A stretch of DNA of 64,000 nt from Spirirestis rafaelensis WJT71-NPBG6 (GTDB lineage: Bacteria; Cyanobacteriota; Cyanobacteriia; Cyanobacteriales; Nostocaceae). Of this stretch, positions 1 to 8,707 are shown one piece after another (the stretch's first letter is position 1; every line of letters starts with the position of its first letter). Made by a program: the position numbers and the translations under genes. The notes beneath the pieces were generated by a model. The model made no database searches. It was not told the origin of the DNA and saw nothing but the letters and a program-made list of their open reading frames with translations. Where the stretch lies: positions 18,606 to 82,605 of the forward strand of contig JAHHID010000023.1 in the NCBI GenBank assembly GCA_019359015.1. The letters are read 5' to 3'.

Positions 1-1
1 T

Positions 2-127
2 GGAGCCAATTTATATTATGCTAACTTAGAAAAAGCTAACCTCAAAGATGCTGACTTAACTGGTGTAAATTTTCAAGAAACAAAGCTTAGTGGTGCTATC
101 ATGCCCGATGGCACAACTCACGAATAG
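2..127 (+). CDS. Pentapeptide-repeat protein, C-terminal end (5' part outside window)
   Basis: The open frame enters from the left edge and ends with TAG at 125-127. The 41 visible residues follow the A(D/N)LxX pentapeptide pattern (ANLYY, ANLEK, ANLKD, ADLTG, VNFQE), which folds as a right-handed quadrilateral beta-helix. Such proteins are abundant in cyanobacteria and mostly of unknown role. Nothing of the N-terminus, signal peptide or partner domains can be seen, so no function is proposed. Confidence 0.75.
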   Translation, partial: GANLYYANLEKANLKDADLTGVNFQETKLSGAIMPDGTTHE

Positions 128-148
128 AATTTGATCGTTCTACTAAAA

Positions 149-223
149 AGCCTGCGTAGGCAGGCTTCGTTCGTATAGCCGAGCCAGTGCGTTGCGGAGG
201 TTCCCTCCGTTGTAGCACCTGGC
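149..223. repeat. Two palindromic dispersed repeats
   Basis: 149-166 is a perfect palindrome (agcctgcgtaggcaggct), also present twice near 62.75-62.80 kb. 183-223 is a nested palindrome with the core gcggaggttccctccgt and outer arms gccagtgc/gcacctggc. Further copies of the second type lie at 33051-33091 (same orientation) and 52409-52450 and 63019-63059 (inverted). They lie after the pentapeptide gene and could act as a bidirectional terminator. Confidence 0.8.
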
Positions 224-254
224 GTCCACCCTTCTAGGGTGAGGGCTTTTGATA

Positions 255-1622
255 TTAAACTCCTAACTTCACCCCTCTAATCGAATAATCCAACAATTCC
301 ATCGGATGCACCACAGAAATTTCCTTACCCTGCAACTTTAAATGCTTAGTAATTTGCAACGTACAACCAGGGTTAGCAGAAGTAATTAAATCAGCGCCAG
401 TATTCAACAAATTTTGCACCTTTTGCTTACCCAATTCATCAGCAACATCCGGTTGCAGCATGTTGTAAACTCCCGCACTACCACAACACAAAGCCGCATC
501 TATTGGTTCTCTTAACTTCACCCCTGGAATTTGCCGCAATAACTGACGCGGTTGCACACTAATTTTTTGTCCATGCAATAAATGACAAGCATCTTGATAA
601 ACTAAATTCAACGGTTTCTCGGCAATTGGTGAAAGTTTCGTCGTTAAACCAACCGTTGCTAAAAACTCTTGTGCATCCTTTACCTTACTAGCAAATTCCT
701 TTGCCTTTTCGCGATATTCTGGGTCATCTTCTAACATGTGACCGTATTCTTTTAAAGTATGACCGCAACCAGCAGCATTGATAATCACCGCATCCACATT
801 AGTGTCGGCAAAACTATCAATCATCTGTCTCGCCAAAGCCTTCGCTTGTTCAGTTTGTCCTTGGTGTTCCGGAAGTGCCGCACAACAACCTTGAGATTTA
901 GGAATAACAACCTCACAGCCATTCGCTGTTAAAACTCGCACCGTTGCCTCATTCACTGGCGAGAAAAATAAGCGTTGCACACAACCCAAAATTACGCCCA
1001 CACGGTAACGTTTTTCACCTTTTGCCTTAATAATAGTAGGCAAATTATCTTGAAAAGATTTTAAAGTAACTTCCGGCAATATTGATTCCATTGCTGCCAA
1101 GCGGGGAGATATGCGTTCAAGTAAACCAGTCGAACGCACAAGTTTTGGTAAACCCAACTTTTGATAAACAAATAATGGAACCAGTAAAAATCTTAAACGG
1201 TTGGGATAAGGAAACAGAGAAAATATCAATTTGCGAAATAACCTATCAGGCAAACTGCGCGGATAATTCCTTTCAACTTGCGGACGAGTCGCCGAAAGTA
1301 ACTTGTCATACTGCACACCAGAAGGACAAGTAGTCACACAAGCAAGACATCCCAAACACGAATCAAAATGTGACGCCGTTGCCTCATTTAGCGCAATTTC
1401 ACCCTCATTAATTGCATCCATCAAATAGATTCTTCCTCGTGGAGAATCCATCTCCTTACCAAGCACCCTATAACTAGGGCAAGTTGACAAACAAAACCCA
1501 CAATGTACACAACTATCAATCAACTTCGGCTCAGGCGGATGATTTTCATCAAACCCTTTCAAATTCTTCAAACTAGCCGTATTATTATTTAAATTAGTAT
1601 CTGTATTATCTGAAATCTGCAT
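255..1622 (-). CDS. glcF: Glycolate dehydrogenase iron-sulfur subunit GlcF
   Basis: 455 aa. Electron-transfer subunit of glycolate dehydrogenase (glycolate to glyoxylate, photorespiratory salvage). The N-terminal third has two 4Fe-4S motifs (CVHCGFCLSTCP and CLGCLACVTTCP). The C-terminal half has two cysteine-rich CCG domains (GCCAALPEHQG and ALCCGSAGVYN). The frame is open to 1676, but ATG at 1622 is preferred: it is preceded by GAGGGGAAAAGT as ribosome-binding site, and the upstream residues do not resemble the family. It follows glcE on the same strand after about 80 bases, so the two are probably cotranscribed. The FAD subunit GlcD is not in the window. Confidence 0.9.
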   Translation of the reverse strand: MQISDNTDTNLNNNTASLKNLKGFDENHPPEPKLIDSCVHCGFCLSTCPSYRVLGKEMDSPRGRIYLMDAINEGEIALNEATASHFDSCLGCLACVTTCPSGVQYDKLLSATRPQVERNYPRSLPDRLFRKLIFSLFPYPNRLRFLLVPLFVYQKLGLPKLVRSTGLLERISPRLAAMESILPEVTLKSFQDNLPTIIKAKGEKRYRVGVILGCVQRLFFSPVNEATVRVLTANGCEVVIPKSQGCCAALPEHQGQTEQAKALARQMIDSFADTNVDAVIINAAGCGHTLKEYGHMLEDDPEYREKAKEFASKVKDAQEFLATVGLTTKLSPIAEKPLNLVYQDACHLLHGQKISVQPRQLLRQIPGVKLREPIDAALCCGSAGVYNMLQPDVADELGKQKVQNLLNTGADLITSANPGCTLQITKHLKLQGKEISVVHPMELLDYSIRGVKLGV

Positions 1623-1702
1623 ACTTTTCCCCTCTTTCTTCGCGTTATTCGCGCCTTCGCGGTAGCAGAAGTGCAAGCCACTTCGTGTCTACGTTTCTAT
1701 TC

Positions 1703-2986
1703 TCAAATCCCCGCCAGAAAACGACCAGGACTTAAAATATTTTTGCCATCAAACTGTTCCTTAATGCCACGCATAATCTGCAAAGCATTACCCGTATATC
1801 CCCACACATCTATTTTTTGTTTTAGCGCAATTGGTGCAGATAAAATAGTGAGGAAACCACTATTACTTTCACAGAGCGATCGCATCTTTACAACCTGGCT
1901 TTCAGCCTCTACCCGCAATACCCCTAAACCACTACCAATATGAATCAAACCCATTTCCACTGAAGTTAAAACTTCCACTGCGGCAGTAGGTAACACTCCT
2001 ACTTTACAAGTAATTTCCGACTCCGTGACATCAGAATGCATTTGCTCTCGCAATCTATGCCATAAATCAGCTTCATCTGCGGCTGAGTAAATTGTTGCTT
2101 GTAAACCCAACTTTTCCCCTACTTCCAAAAGTCGGTTTGACTGTTCTTTAACACTTTCAACTATACTTTGAAAACGGGCAATTAATCCCAAACCTTTACC
2201 CAAACCCAAGTTAGACATTAGTTGACTTGAAAGCAAATCAGCCTGAGTTGGTGTCAGCGCAGAACCTCGCAGAGTTTCCGCAGCTTGAGATATAGCAAGA
2301 GCCGTACCAGTTAGCACCACCGTCCCCGATATCTCCGGCAACGGATAAACTCGAAAAGTTGCTTGACTTATAACTCCTAGTGTGGCGTAAGATCCAGTAA
2401 ACAACTTCATCAAGTCGTAGCCGGCAACATTTTTCACCACACGTCCCCCAGCTTTGGCGATTTGTCCATCGGCACGCACAAAGGTAATACCTAAAAGTTG
2501 ATCGCGCACACTACCGTAACGTTGCCGCAAAGAATTTGTATCAGTTGTGGAGATAATCCCACCAATAGTTGCTGATTCTGGTGCGGTGGGGTCGAGGGCG
2601 AGAAATTGCCGATGAAGAGCTAAAATTGCTTGGAGGTTCGAGAATTTCATTCCCGCTTCTACGGTGACAGTCAAATCGCCAACTGCATGTTCAATCAGTT
2701 GGTTAATGCGTTCGGTACTGATTACCACATCAACGTAAGTTGCTAAACCACCCCAATTGAGTTTACTACCACTACCGCAGGTTAAGACGCGCCAATTGTT
2801 GCGGTGAGCCTGTGCGATCGCTTGTGCTAGTTGTTCGGTAGTGTGAGGATAGACAATGCAACTGGGAACAATTCCCGGCATGATTGCCTGTAAAATACGC
2901 TCCTTGCGACTAAATTCGATATTTTCCCAACATACAGCATTTTCTTCCCCTACGATAGATGCAAAACTAGAGGCGTTTGCTTTCAT
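1703..2986 (-). CDS. glcE: Glycolate dehydrogenase FAD-binding subunit GlcE
   Basis: 427 aa. FAD-binding PCMH-type protein. The N-terminal half has the flavin-binding features RVLTCGSGSKLNWGG, DPTAPESATIGG and KNVAGYDLMKLFTGSYATLG. The length and the lack of a complete C-terminal catalytic cap fit GlcE rather than the longer GlcD. It is the first gene of a glcE-glcF pair. It would act with GlcF, and with a GlcD encoded elsewhere, in oxidising the glycolate produced by Rubisco oxygenation. A strong hairpin at 3094-3122 separates it from the NDH-2 gene upstream, so it probably has its own promoter in 2987-3093. Confidence 0.88.
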   Translation of the reverse strand: MKANASSFASIVGEENAVCWENIEFSRKERILQAIMPGIVPSCIVYPHTTEQLAQAIAQAHRNNWRVLTCGSGSKLNWGGLATYVDVVISTERINQLIEHAVGDLTVTVEAGMKFSNLQAILALHRQFLALDPTAPESATIGGIISTTDTNSLRQRYGSVRDQLLGITFVRADGQIAKAGGRVVKNVAGYDLMKLFTGSYATLGVISQATFRVYPLPEISGTVVLTGTALAISQAAETLRGSALTPTQADLLSSQLMSNLGLGKGLGLIARFQSIVESVKEQSNRLLEVGEKLGLQATIYSAADEADLWHRLREQMHSDVTESEITCKVGVLPTAAVEVLTSVEMGLIHIGSGLGVLRVEAESQVVKMRSLCESNSGFLTILSAPIALKQKIDVWGYTGNALQIMRGIKEQFDGKNILSPGRFLAGI

Positions 2987-3093
2987 CAGTTTATTTTTTT
3001 AATCCCTAAATCTAATGTAATGGGTTTCACCAAATAAATAAGTAATATCTTCAAAGACAGCATTGGGCATATAATTTGAAATATAGCAAAAAA

Positions 3094-3122
3094 AATCCCG
3101 GTTTATTCAATAAACCGGGATT
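3094..3122 (-). terminator. Rho-independent terminator of the NDH-2 gene
   Basis: Perfect inverted repeat aatcccggtttatt / aataaaccgggatt with a very short loop. Read on the minus strand it is followed by a run of T, the layout of an intrinsic terminator. It lies just downstream of the minus-strand NDH-2 gene that ends at 3189. Confidence 0.85.
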
Positions 3123-3188
3123 GTGACAAGTGATTTAGCTGTCAACGAAACAGTATTAACTACTAACCAATAACCACTAACTTTTTAT

Positions 3189-4547
3189 CTAAACGTTGAT
3201 CGCCTGTTTCTTTTTTAGTGATTTGTAATAACCGTTAGTGTCTTCAACTTCTATTTCCTGGAGTGTTTCTCTACCTGTAATTAATCTGGCGCCGCGATTG
3301 CGAGTAAAATAGTTCCAGCCCCACTGAATCATTACTACTAATTTGTTGTCAAACTCAATTAAGAAGTAGATGTGAATTAATAACCAAAATAGCCAAGCTA
3401 AGAAACCTGTAAGCTTAATAAAACCTAAATCCACAACGGCTAAATTTTGCCCAATCATCGCTAAACTACCTCGATCAACGTAGTTAAACGGTGGTAAAGT
3501 TTTACCTTTAAGTCGTTGTTGAATCAGCGAAGCAACATATTCTCCTTCTTGCTTGGCTACGGGTGCGACACCTGGTAAGGGTTTGCCATTTTGATAGGAA
3601 AAATTTGCTAAGTCGCCAACTACAAAAATATTATTGAATCCTTTGATACTCAAGTCGGGTTCAACAACAACTCGTCCAGCGCGATCGCATTCAGCACCTG
3701 TGCGTTCTGTCAAAACTTTTCCCATTGCCGACGCTTGGACACCTGCTGCCCATAATACCGTTTTTGCGGCAATCTGTGTCACACCATCATTTTGTTTGAT
3801 GGTAACGACATCATCTTCTATATTCGTTACCAGCGCTTTTGTTTGAACCGTGACACCCATGCGCGTTAAAGATGCTTCCGCTTCGGCTGATAATTCGGGT
3901 GCGAAGGGTGGGAGAATGCGATCCATACCTTCGAGAAGCAAAACTTGCGCTTCGGAAGTGTCGATGTTGCGAAAATCTTCTTTCAGGGTGTGATATGCCA
4001 ATTCGGCGATCGCACCTGCTAATTCTACACCTGTTGGACCACCACCAACAATGACAAATGTTAACCAAGCACGCCGCACTTCTGGATCAATTTCTTTTTC
4101 AGCAGCTTCAAAAGCCGTAAAGATGCGACGACGCATTAACAGCGCATCTTCTACAGTTTTCAAACCGGGTGCGAATTCTTCCCAGTCGTCTTTACCAAAG
4201 TAAGAATGCTTTGCACCTGTAGCAACAATTAATGTATCGTAAGGTACTACTTCATCACCCAAAATGACTTTTTGCGCTTCTGCATCAATATCATTTACTT
4301 CACCTAGTAGCACTTTTGTATTTTTGCTCTTACTCAGTACCGATCGCAATGGCGAGGAAATATCAGCGGGAGATAACGCACCTGTCGCAACTTGATACAA
4401 CAGCGGTTGAAATAGATGAAAGTTCCGTTTATCAATGAGTGTAACGTTTACTGAAGCTTTGGCTAAGGCTTTCGCGGCGTAAAGTCCACCAAAACCACCA
4501 CCAACGATTACTACCTGATGGGGTGGCTGATTGTCAAGTGATGTCAT
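3189..4547 (-). CDS. ndb: Type II NAD(P)H:quinone oxidoreductase (NDH-2)
   Basis: 452 aa. Single-subunit, non-proton-pumping flavoprotein that passes electrons from NAD(P)H to quinone. Two Rossmann dinucleotide folds are visible: the FAD motif VVIVGGGFGGLYAAKALAK near the N-terminus and the NAD(P) motif FVIVGGGPTGVELAG near residue 165. The second FAD contact IFVVGDLA follows. A hydrophobic C-terminal segment (FLAWLFWLLIHIYFLIEF) probably anchors it to the membrane. The frame stays open to 4727, but ATG at 4547 has an AAGGAAA ribosome site and begins right before the family homology. Monocistronic, with its own terminator. Its role in cyanobacteria is usually thought to be redox sensing. Confidence 0.92.
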   Translation of the reverse strand: MTSLDNQPPHQVVIVGGGFGGLYAAKALAKASVNVTLIDKRNFHLFQPLLYQVATGALSPADISSPLRSVLSKSKNTKVLLGEVNDIDAEAQKVILGDEVVPYDTLIVATGAKHSYFGKDDWEEFAPGLKTVEDALLMRRRIFTAFEAAEKEIDPEVRRAWLTFVIVGGGPTGVELAGAIAELAYHTLKEDFRNIDTSEAQVLLLEGMDRILPPFAPELSAEAEASLTRMGVTVQTKALVTNIEDDVVTIKQNDGVTQIAAKTVLWAAGVQASAMGKVLTERTGAECDRAGRVVVEPDLSIKGFNNIFVVGDLANFSYQNGKPLPGVAPVAKQEGEYVASLIQQRLKGKTLPPFNYVDRGSLAMIGQNLAVVDLGFIKLTGFLAWLFWLLIHIYFLIEFDNKLVVMIQWGWNYFTRNRGARLITGRETLQEIEVEDTNGYYKSLKKKQAINV

Positions 4548-4923
4548 AAGAAATGTTTCCTTTTTCAAACTGCTGTTACTATTCTTAACAAATTTATTTG
4601 TATCAAGTTTGTCACATTTGTTGCTGTTTGGCTTGAACAGATGAAAATATGATGAAGTAATCAAAGTTACATTTAATTGATTGCTTGATTTTGTCTGGGT
4701 GCAAACCTCTATATTTACTGTTGCCAATTACCTATCAGCAATAAACAGGAATTTATGCAAAACATAACCGTTCTCAATTGAAAACGGGCACAATATCTTG
4801 TGCCCCTTCGCGTCATGTGCATCCTGAATTTGGACGCTTGGCAAATCTTTTCGCAGTAATGCTCATCAGCAGTTAAGAGATCGCTTTTTCTCCCCAAACA
4901 TTATTCAATTCCCCTACGTAAAT
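4548..4923. other. Intergenic region, no gene recognised
   Basis: 376 bases between the NDH-2 gene and the ARMT1-like gene, both on the minus strand. Two short open frames cross it but neither has family resemblance or a convincing ribosome site. It presumably carries the NDH-2 promoter. No repeat or RNA structure was seen. Confidence 0.5.
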
Positions 4924-6177
4924 CTACTCTACGAACTGAATAACACCCCATTGCCCATTTGTGAGCCAATCAGAGTCAGATTTTGCTACTTCCTCAATGA
5001 CTTCCGGTTTTAGCCCTGCTACGACTTCGGACTTGAGAGTGCGTAAAGCGACGATGGGGACGCTGAAGTAAGATACTATATCTGCAAAGTTGGTGCTAAA
5101 ATCCCAATGGCGATCGCCTAATAATCGACGATAATTCGCATCACCTTTAATTACAATCAAATTCGCGGTTGATAAATCGCTTTTGAGTGTGTCGGGTATT
5201 TCCCAAAAAGCTAAAGGTGATGTCCAAAAGTAATCTTCACATAAAACTAAGCGCTCTGAAGCAATATTTTCTTGCAACCGCTTGGCAAAAGATGTAACAT
5301 CCTCATGGCTCGAAGCTGCTAAAAACTCGGTTGTATGCAATACATCTTTAATCATCGCATCAGAAACAAAAGTCGGGTGAGGCTTTAAATGTAGCTTTAC
5401 TTGATTTGCTACACCACTACCCAAAAGAAAATCCACCAAACATAAGTCGCAAATCAGTTCAAAACCAGCATTATCGATCACAAAGTCAATGCGTTTACCC
5501 TTACTGGCTAACAATTCCGTGACTTTGGCGGCATCATCGACTAAAATGTGAGCTTGTTGACTTTGAATATCAAAACGACTGCGTTCAGTATTGGCGTTGG
5601 CGAAGCCATCGCTCTCTAATGCTGACCACAAACTTAAGTCAACACGATTTCCCCACAGCGCAAAATATAACAAACCAATCAAAGCTGTTTGATTTAACTT
5701 CTCCTGTTTTTGTGCATCAGCCAACCATTGATTAAGTTGAATGCACAAAGGTATTATCGAGTCAATAGATGTTTCTAAACCTTTATTTTTCTGTAACTGA
5801 AATGGATCGACACGTTGCAATTCACCAGGACGAAAGTAATTGGTTATTTCCAGAATTAGACGATAAAAATAAGTTTCTGCTAAAAACCAAGGAACATCAA
5901 TCCAACGTTGACCTTTAAATGGTTCTAGATATTTCACCCAAGCTGAAAAATCAGCACCAGTATCATGTAAAAGAGGTGATAAAGGTTCTGATGGTAACTC
6001 ACTGGCTAGTTGTTTCAAACAAGCATTAATATTTTCTGGGAAATTGTTTTCAGCGATAACTCGACAGGCGATCGCAGGCATTCGTTGAGTTACTGTATAC
6101 TCAGTAAAAGTACCAACTTCAGACCCCAAAAGTGGAGATGGTAGGGCCAATTTGGGAATGTCGGGTGTCGTCACCAC
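4924..6177 (-). CDS. ARMT1-like (DUF89) damage-control phosphatase family protein
   Basis: 417 aa. It resembles the metal-dependent DUF89/ARMT1 family, whose members hydrolyse phosphorylated or damaged metabolites. Visible family features are the helical N-terminal region with WIDVPWFLAETYFYR, the core DFVIDNAGFELICDLCLVD (acidic and Asn residues that bind metal), LHLKPHPTFVSD, and LIVIKGDANYRRLLGD near the C-terminus. Length matches the eukaryotic-type subfamily III. The substrate in cyanobacteria is not known to me. It stands alone on the minus strand. Confidence 0.8.
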   Translation of the reverse strand: MVTTPDIPKLALPSPLLGSEVGTFTEYTVTQRMPAIACRVIAENNFPENINACLKQLASELPSEPLSPLLHDTGADFSAWVKYLEPFKGQRWIDVPWFLAETYFYRLILEITNYFRPGELQRVDPFQLQKNKGLETSIDSIIPLCIQLNQWLADAQKQEKLNQTALIGLLYFALWGNRVDLSLWSALESDGFANANTERSRFDIQSQQAHILVDDAAKVTELLASKGKRIDFVIDNAGFELICDLCLVDFLLGSGVANQVKLHLKPHPTFVSDAMIKDVLHTTEFLAASSHEDVTSFAKRLQENIASERLVLCEDYFWTSPLAFWEIPDTLKSDLSTANLIVIKGDANYRRLLGDRHWDFSTNFADIVSYFSVPIVALRTLKSEVVAGLKPEVIEEVAKSDSDWLTNGQWGVIQFVE

Positions 6178-6376
6178 AAGTTCTCTTTCCCTCTTAACTT
6201 TTCGTTATTCTATCCTTGTTTTGAGAATTCGCGCCGGAAAATTATAAAATCTACCTAATAGTTAAAAAGTCATTAAGCTATATTTATCAATAATTCACGT
6301 CTCTAGAACTTCTGACTTTTAACTCTTTCTAACGGTACAAGACGAAAATAAAACAAAAGTGCAAATATTGTAAATT

Positions 6377-6775
6377 ATGGACGCCACTCAACGCCTAGCT
6401 ACTCTCAACCGCATTCGTAAACTCAGCCGTCTGATGGATACATCTATCGGTATTCCTGGGACGCGCTTTCGTTTTGGGTTAGACCCAATTCTTGGTCTTG
6501 TTCCTGGTGCTGGTGATTTAGTCAGTACAGCATTTTCGGCTTATATAATATATTTAGCAACCCGCGTCGGTATTTCAAATCAAGATTTAAGGCAAATGAT
6601 TTTCAACGTTGCTTTGGAAACAGTTGTTGGTACAGTACCTTTAGTGGGTGATTTATTTGATGCTGTTTATAAATCTAACATCCGCAATTTAGCAATTTTA
6701 GAAAAGCATCTAACAGCAGTTGAACCAGAATTCTCTAAAATTGCTTTTGAAAATGAGAAAAGCAATTTAGCTTAA
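6377..6775 (+). CDS. DUF4112 domain membrane-associated protein
   Basis: 132 aa. The whole protein matches the DUF4112 pattern: an N-terminal helix, then GIPGTRFRFGLDPILGLVPGAGD, a hydrophobic helix (AFSAYIIYLATRVG), and a second glycine-rich turn VGTVPLVGDLFDAVYKSN. The two PGAGD/PLVGD turns next to hydrophobic segments suggest a small membrane-inserted protein. The molecular function is unknown. It is divergent from the ARMT1-like gene with about 200 bases between them. Confidence 0.85.
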   Translation: MDATQRLATLNRIRKLSRLMDTSIGIPGTRFRFGLDPILGLVPGAGDLVSTAFSAYIIYLATRVGISNQDLRQMIFNVALETVVGTVPLVGDLFDAVYKSNIRNLAILEKHLTAVEPEFSKIAFENEKSNLA

Positions 6776-6969
6776 TTTAATCGAGTGGATATAACTTCTA
6801 TAATTTGCGCTATATTGCTGGTATCGTTAGCAAAAATAGCTATATACCAGTAATAAAATCATATTTTTTCTTTTTAGTTCATGAGCTACTATCAATTAAA
6901 ATACCAATTAATATATTAACTAATTCATCATTTATTCTGGAATTCGATATAATTTTATATCTTCTATTA

Positions 6970-7026
6970 ACCCAAGTTGCGGGTTATAAAATACAAATAT
7001 ACTATTTCAGGCGATCGCGTACTCCA
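6970..7026. repeat. Dispersed repeat carrying an HIP1 site (copy 1)
   Basis: About 57 bases starting acccaagttgcgggttataa and running through a GCGATCGC site to actcca. It is almost identical to 22424-22480, where it forms one end of a putative inverted-repeat element. Here it abuts and truncates the IS630-type fragment that starts at about 7027. Confidence 0.85.
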
Positions 7027-7190
7027 CTGTTTTCTTCTTTACAAGCTTTAAGCGTAGGCGTAGCCCGCCGTAGGCATCGCATCCAAGAAATATTCAACCA
7101 ACTTACATTTGAGCAGGTAATGTCTGTCTCTTCTTATCACTTTATGTTGGAAGCTCTATTCTATGCAGCTTCATATTAAATTGGTATTAC
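7027..7190 (+). pseudogene. IS630-type transposase, 3' fragment (copy A)
   Basis: Only the last 50 or so codons remain (LFSSLQALSVGVARRRHRI, QEIFNQLTFEQVMSVSS, LEALFYAASY, stop), followed by the element end attaaattggtatta. The same C-terminus and end occur in inverted orientation at 13552-13700 with very few differences. Both copies carry the same 30-bp dispersed repeat inside the coding sequence (7051-7080 here, encoding SVGVARRRHR). The 5' part is cut off by the repeat at 6970-7026. Confidence 0.85.
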
Positions 7191-7608
7191 CAGATTTGTA
7201 TGCCTCCAAGATTGCCTTATTATTAGCTTGGTACTTAATAGTTCTAAACTCATCCGGAAAATCTTCATCATCTACCTCTACTAATAAGTTAGCCACTTTA
7301 GGTGGGTTGTCCCTAATTTCAATTTCTCTTTCTTTGCCGATGTTTCTGTCGTTGATTAGCCCAACTTTGTGGAGGTGGATGAGAGTGCGTTTGATTTGTT
7401 CAAGTTGGGTCTTCCGCCATAAAATCACCTTATCGTGGAGTTCGACTGCCCGTGCTTTTCTTTCCTCCCATACTTCCAGATTAAGATTTAGCTGATCGAC
7501 AACCCAGGCGATCGCATAATTGCACGTCAGTGCCTGCCGTGGTTTGGGACGCTTGAAGGGGAAAACTAAGACTGAGTTAAATTTGACCGCATCACAAATT
7601 TTTACCAA
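7171..7608 (-). CDS. Hypothetical protein, C-terminus formed by IS end
   Basis: 145-aa frame on the minus strand. I do not recognise a family. The middle is charged and probably helical (LEVWEERKARAVELHDKVI, LWRKTQLEQIKRTLIHLHK), followed by an acidic patch (EVDDEDFPDEF). The last five residues and the stop codon lie in the IS630 end sequence, so the original protein was probably longer and has been cut. It lies between that IS end and the group II intron fragment. It could be a remnant of a replication or mobility protein, but nothing shows this. Confidence 0.4.
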   Translation of the reverse strand: MVKICDAVKFNSVLVFPFKRPKPRQALTCNYAIAWVVDQLNLNLEVWEERKARAVELHDKVILWRKTQLEQIKRTLIHLHKVGLINDRNIGKEREIEIRDNPPKVANLLVEVDDEDFPDEFRTIKYQANNKAILEAYKSGNTNLI

Positions 7609-7689
7609 ACATAATTTTCACGCTCATCTGCGAACCGACACATCAAGGGACTACATCATGTCCTGGGTTCAGTCGATGGTACAGAAAAC

Positions 7690-8697
7690 AGTACGGTTCA
7701 GAATTGGCGGATTTTCTATTAAAACCTGAAAAAACTCGGCTAACTCACACCTTCAATCCTGAATTAAGTGAGGATGGTAATGCTGGCTTTGACTTTCTCG
7801 GTCATCACATACAGCAGTACCCCGCCGGAAAATACCGAAGTAGTAAAGACTCTCACGGTAATATATTGGGTTTTAATACTATCATCACCCCAACGAAGAA
7901 GGCGAGTAAGGCACATATTGAGGAAATTGGAAGAATCATCTTTAAACATAGGTCATCGCCTCAAGCGGCGTTAATTAAAGACCTCAACCCTGTAATAAGG
8001 GGATGGACTTCCTATTATTCAAAATCCGACGCAAAATCCGTTGGAGAATTGCAAAGACAAGATAACCTCACATACCTGAAACTTCGACGATGGGCAAAAC
8101 GCCGCTGTGGAAATATTAGTGATGGTCATAGAAAATACTGGACTACCATAGGCGGGGACAACTGGGTATTCGCAACCAGGAAAGGGGACGCGAACCCCCT
8201 TCGGTTACTCAACCATAGTCAGTTTGAATGCAGCAGTACTAACTATGTAAAAGTTAAAGACGATAAAAGCCCCTACGATGGCGACCTAGTTTATTGGAGT
8301 GCAAGAATGGGGGCACACCCTGAAACGCCAAGTCGCACGGCTAAGTTGCTAAAACAACAAAAGGGAAAATGCCCACATTGCGGATTACTTTTTAGAAATG
8401 AAGATGTAATGGAAGTAGACCATATTATCCCCAGAGCCATTGGAGGCAAGGATGATTATAAAAATCTACAACTGTTGCATCGGCATTGCCACGATGTTAA
8501 AACCAAAGCTGATTTGACAAAAATTCAGGAATATGAACTTGAACGTTTACGTCAAGGAAAGAAACCAAAGTCAAGTCGAAAGAAAGGGAAGTCTCCACAT
8601 GACAAGGAGACACCGGAGTAGCCGTGTGCGGTGAAAGTCGCAAGCACGGTTTCGGATGGGAGGGAGAGGTTAGCAATAGCTTCTCTCGACCCTACCA
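7690..8697 (+). mobile_element. Group II intron, 5'-truncated (intron A)
   Basis: The 3' part of a group II intron: the C-terminal half of its encoded protein, then a domain V hairpin at 8620-8652 (agccgtgtgcggtgaaagtc... with the AGC catalytic triad) and a domain VI hairpin at about 8658-8696 with paired gagagg/cttctc arms. No GTGYG-type 5' end or domain I was found upstream, so the intron cannot splice as it stands. Its 3' end lies about 10 bases after the stop of the oppositely oriented yjfF-like gene. Confidence 0.8.
7704..8621 (+). pseudogene. Group II intron-encoded protein, C-terminal half (maturase and HNH endonuclease)
   Basis: 305 aa remain. They begin at the thumb/maturase junction (LLKPEKTRLTHT, GFDFLGHHIQQYP), continue through the X domain (NPVIRGWTSYYS), and end with an HNH endonuclease (CPHCGLLF, EVDHIIPRAIGGKDDYKN, LLHRHCH). 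All seven reverse-transcriptase palm/finger blocks, including the YADD catalytic site, are missing, so mobility is lost. The family is the long cyanobacterial intron-encoded protein, usually around 560-600 aa. It lies wholly within intron A, just upstream of domain V. Confidence 0.85.
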
Positions 8698-8707
8698 GTA
8701 TGTCAAA

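Noticed and set aside
4715..4897. 60-codon frame upstream of the NDH-2 gene
   Set aside because: Overlaps the likely promoter region, no recognisable features.
6805..7179. 124-codon open frame upstream of the IS630 remnant
   Set aside because: The first two thirds are AT-rich noise plus a dispersed repeat; only the end is transposase sequence.
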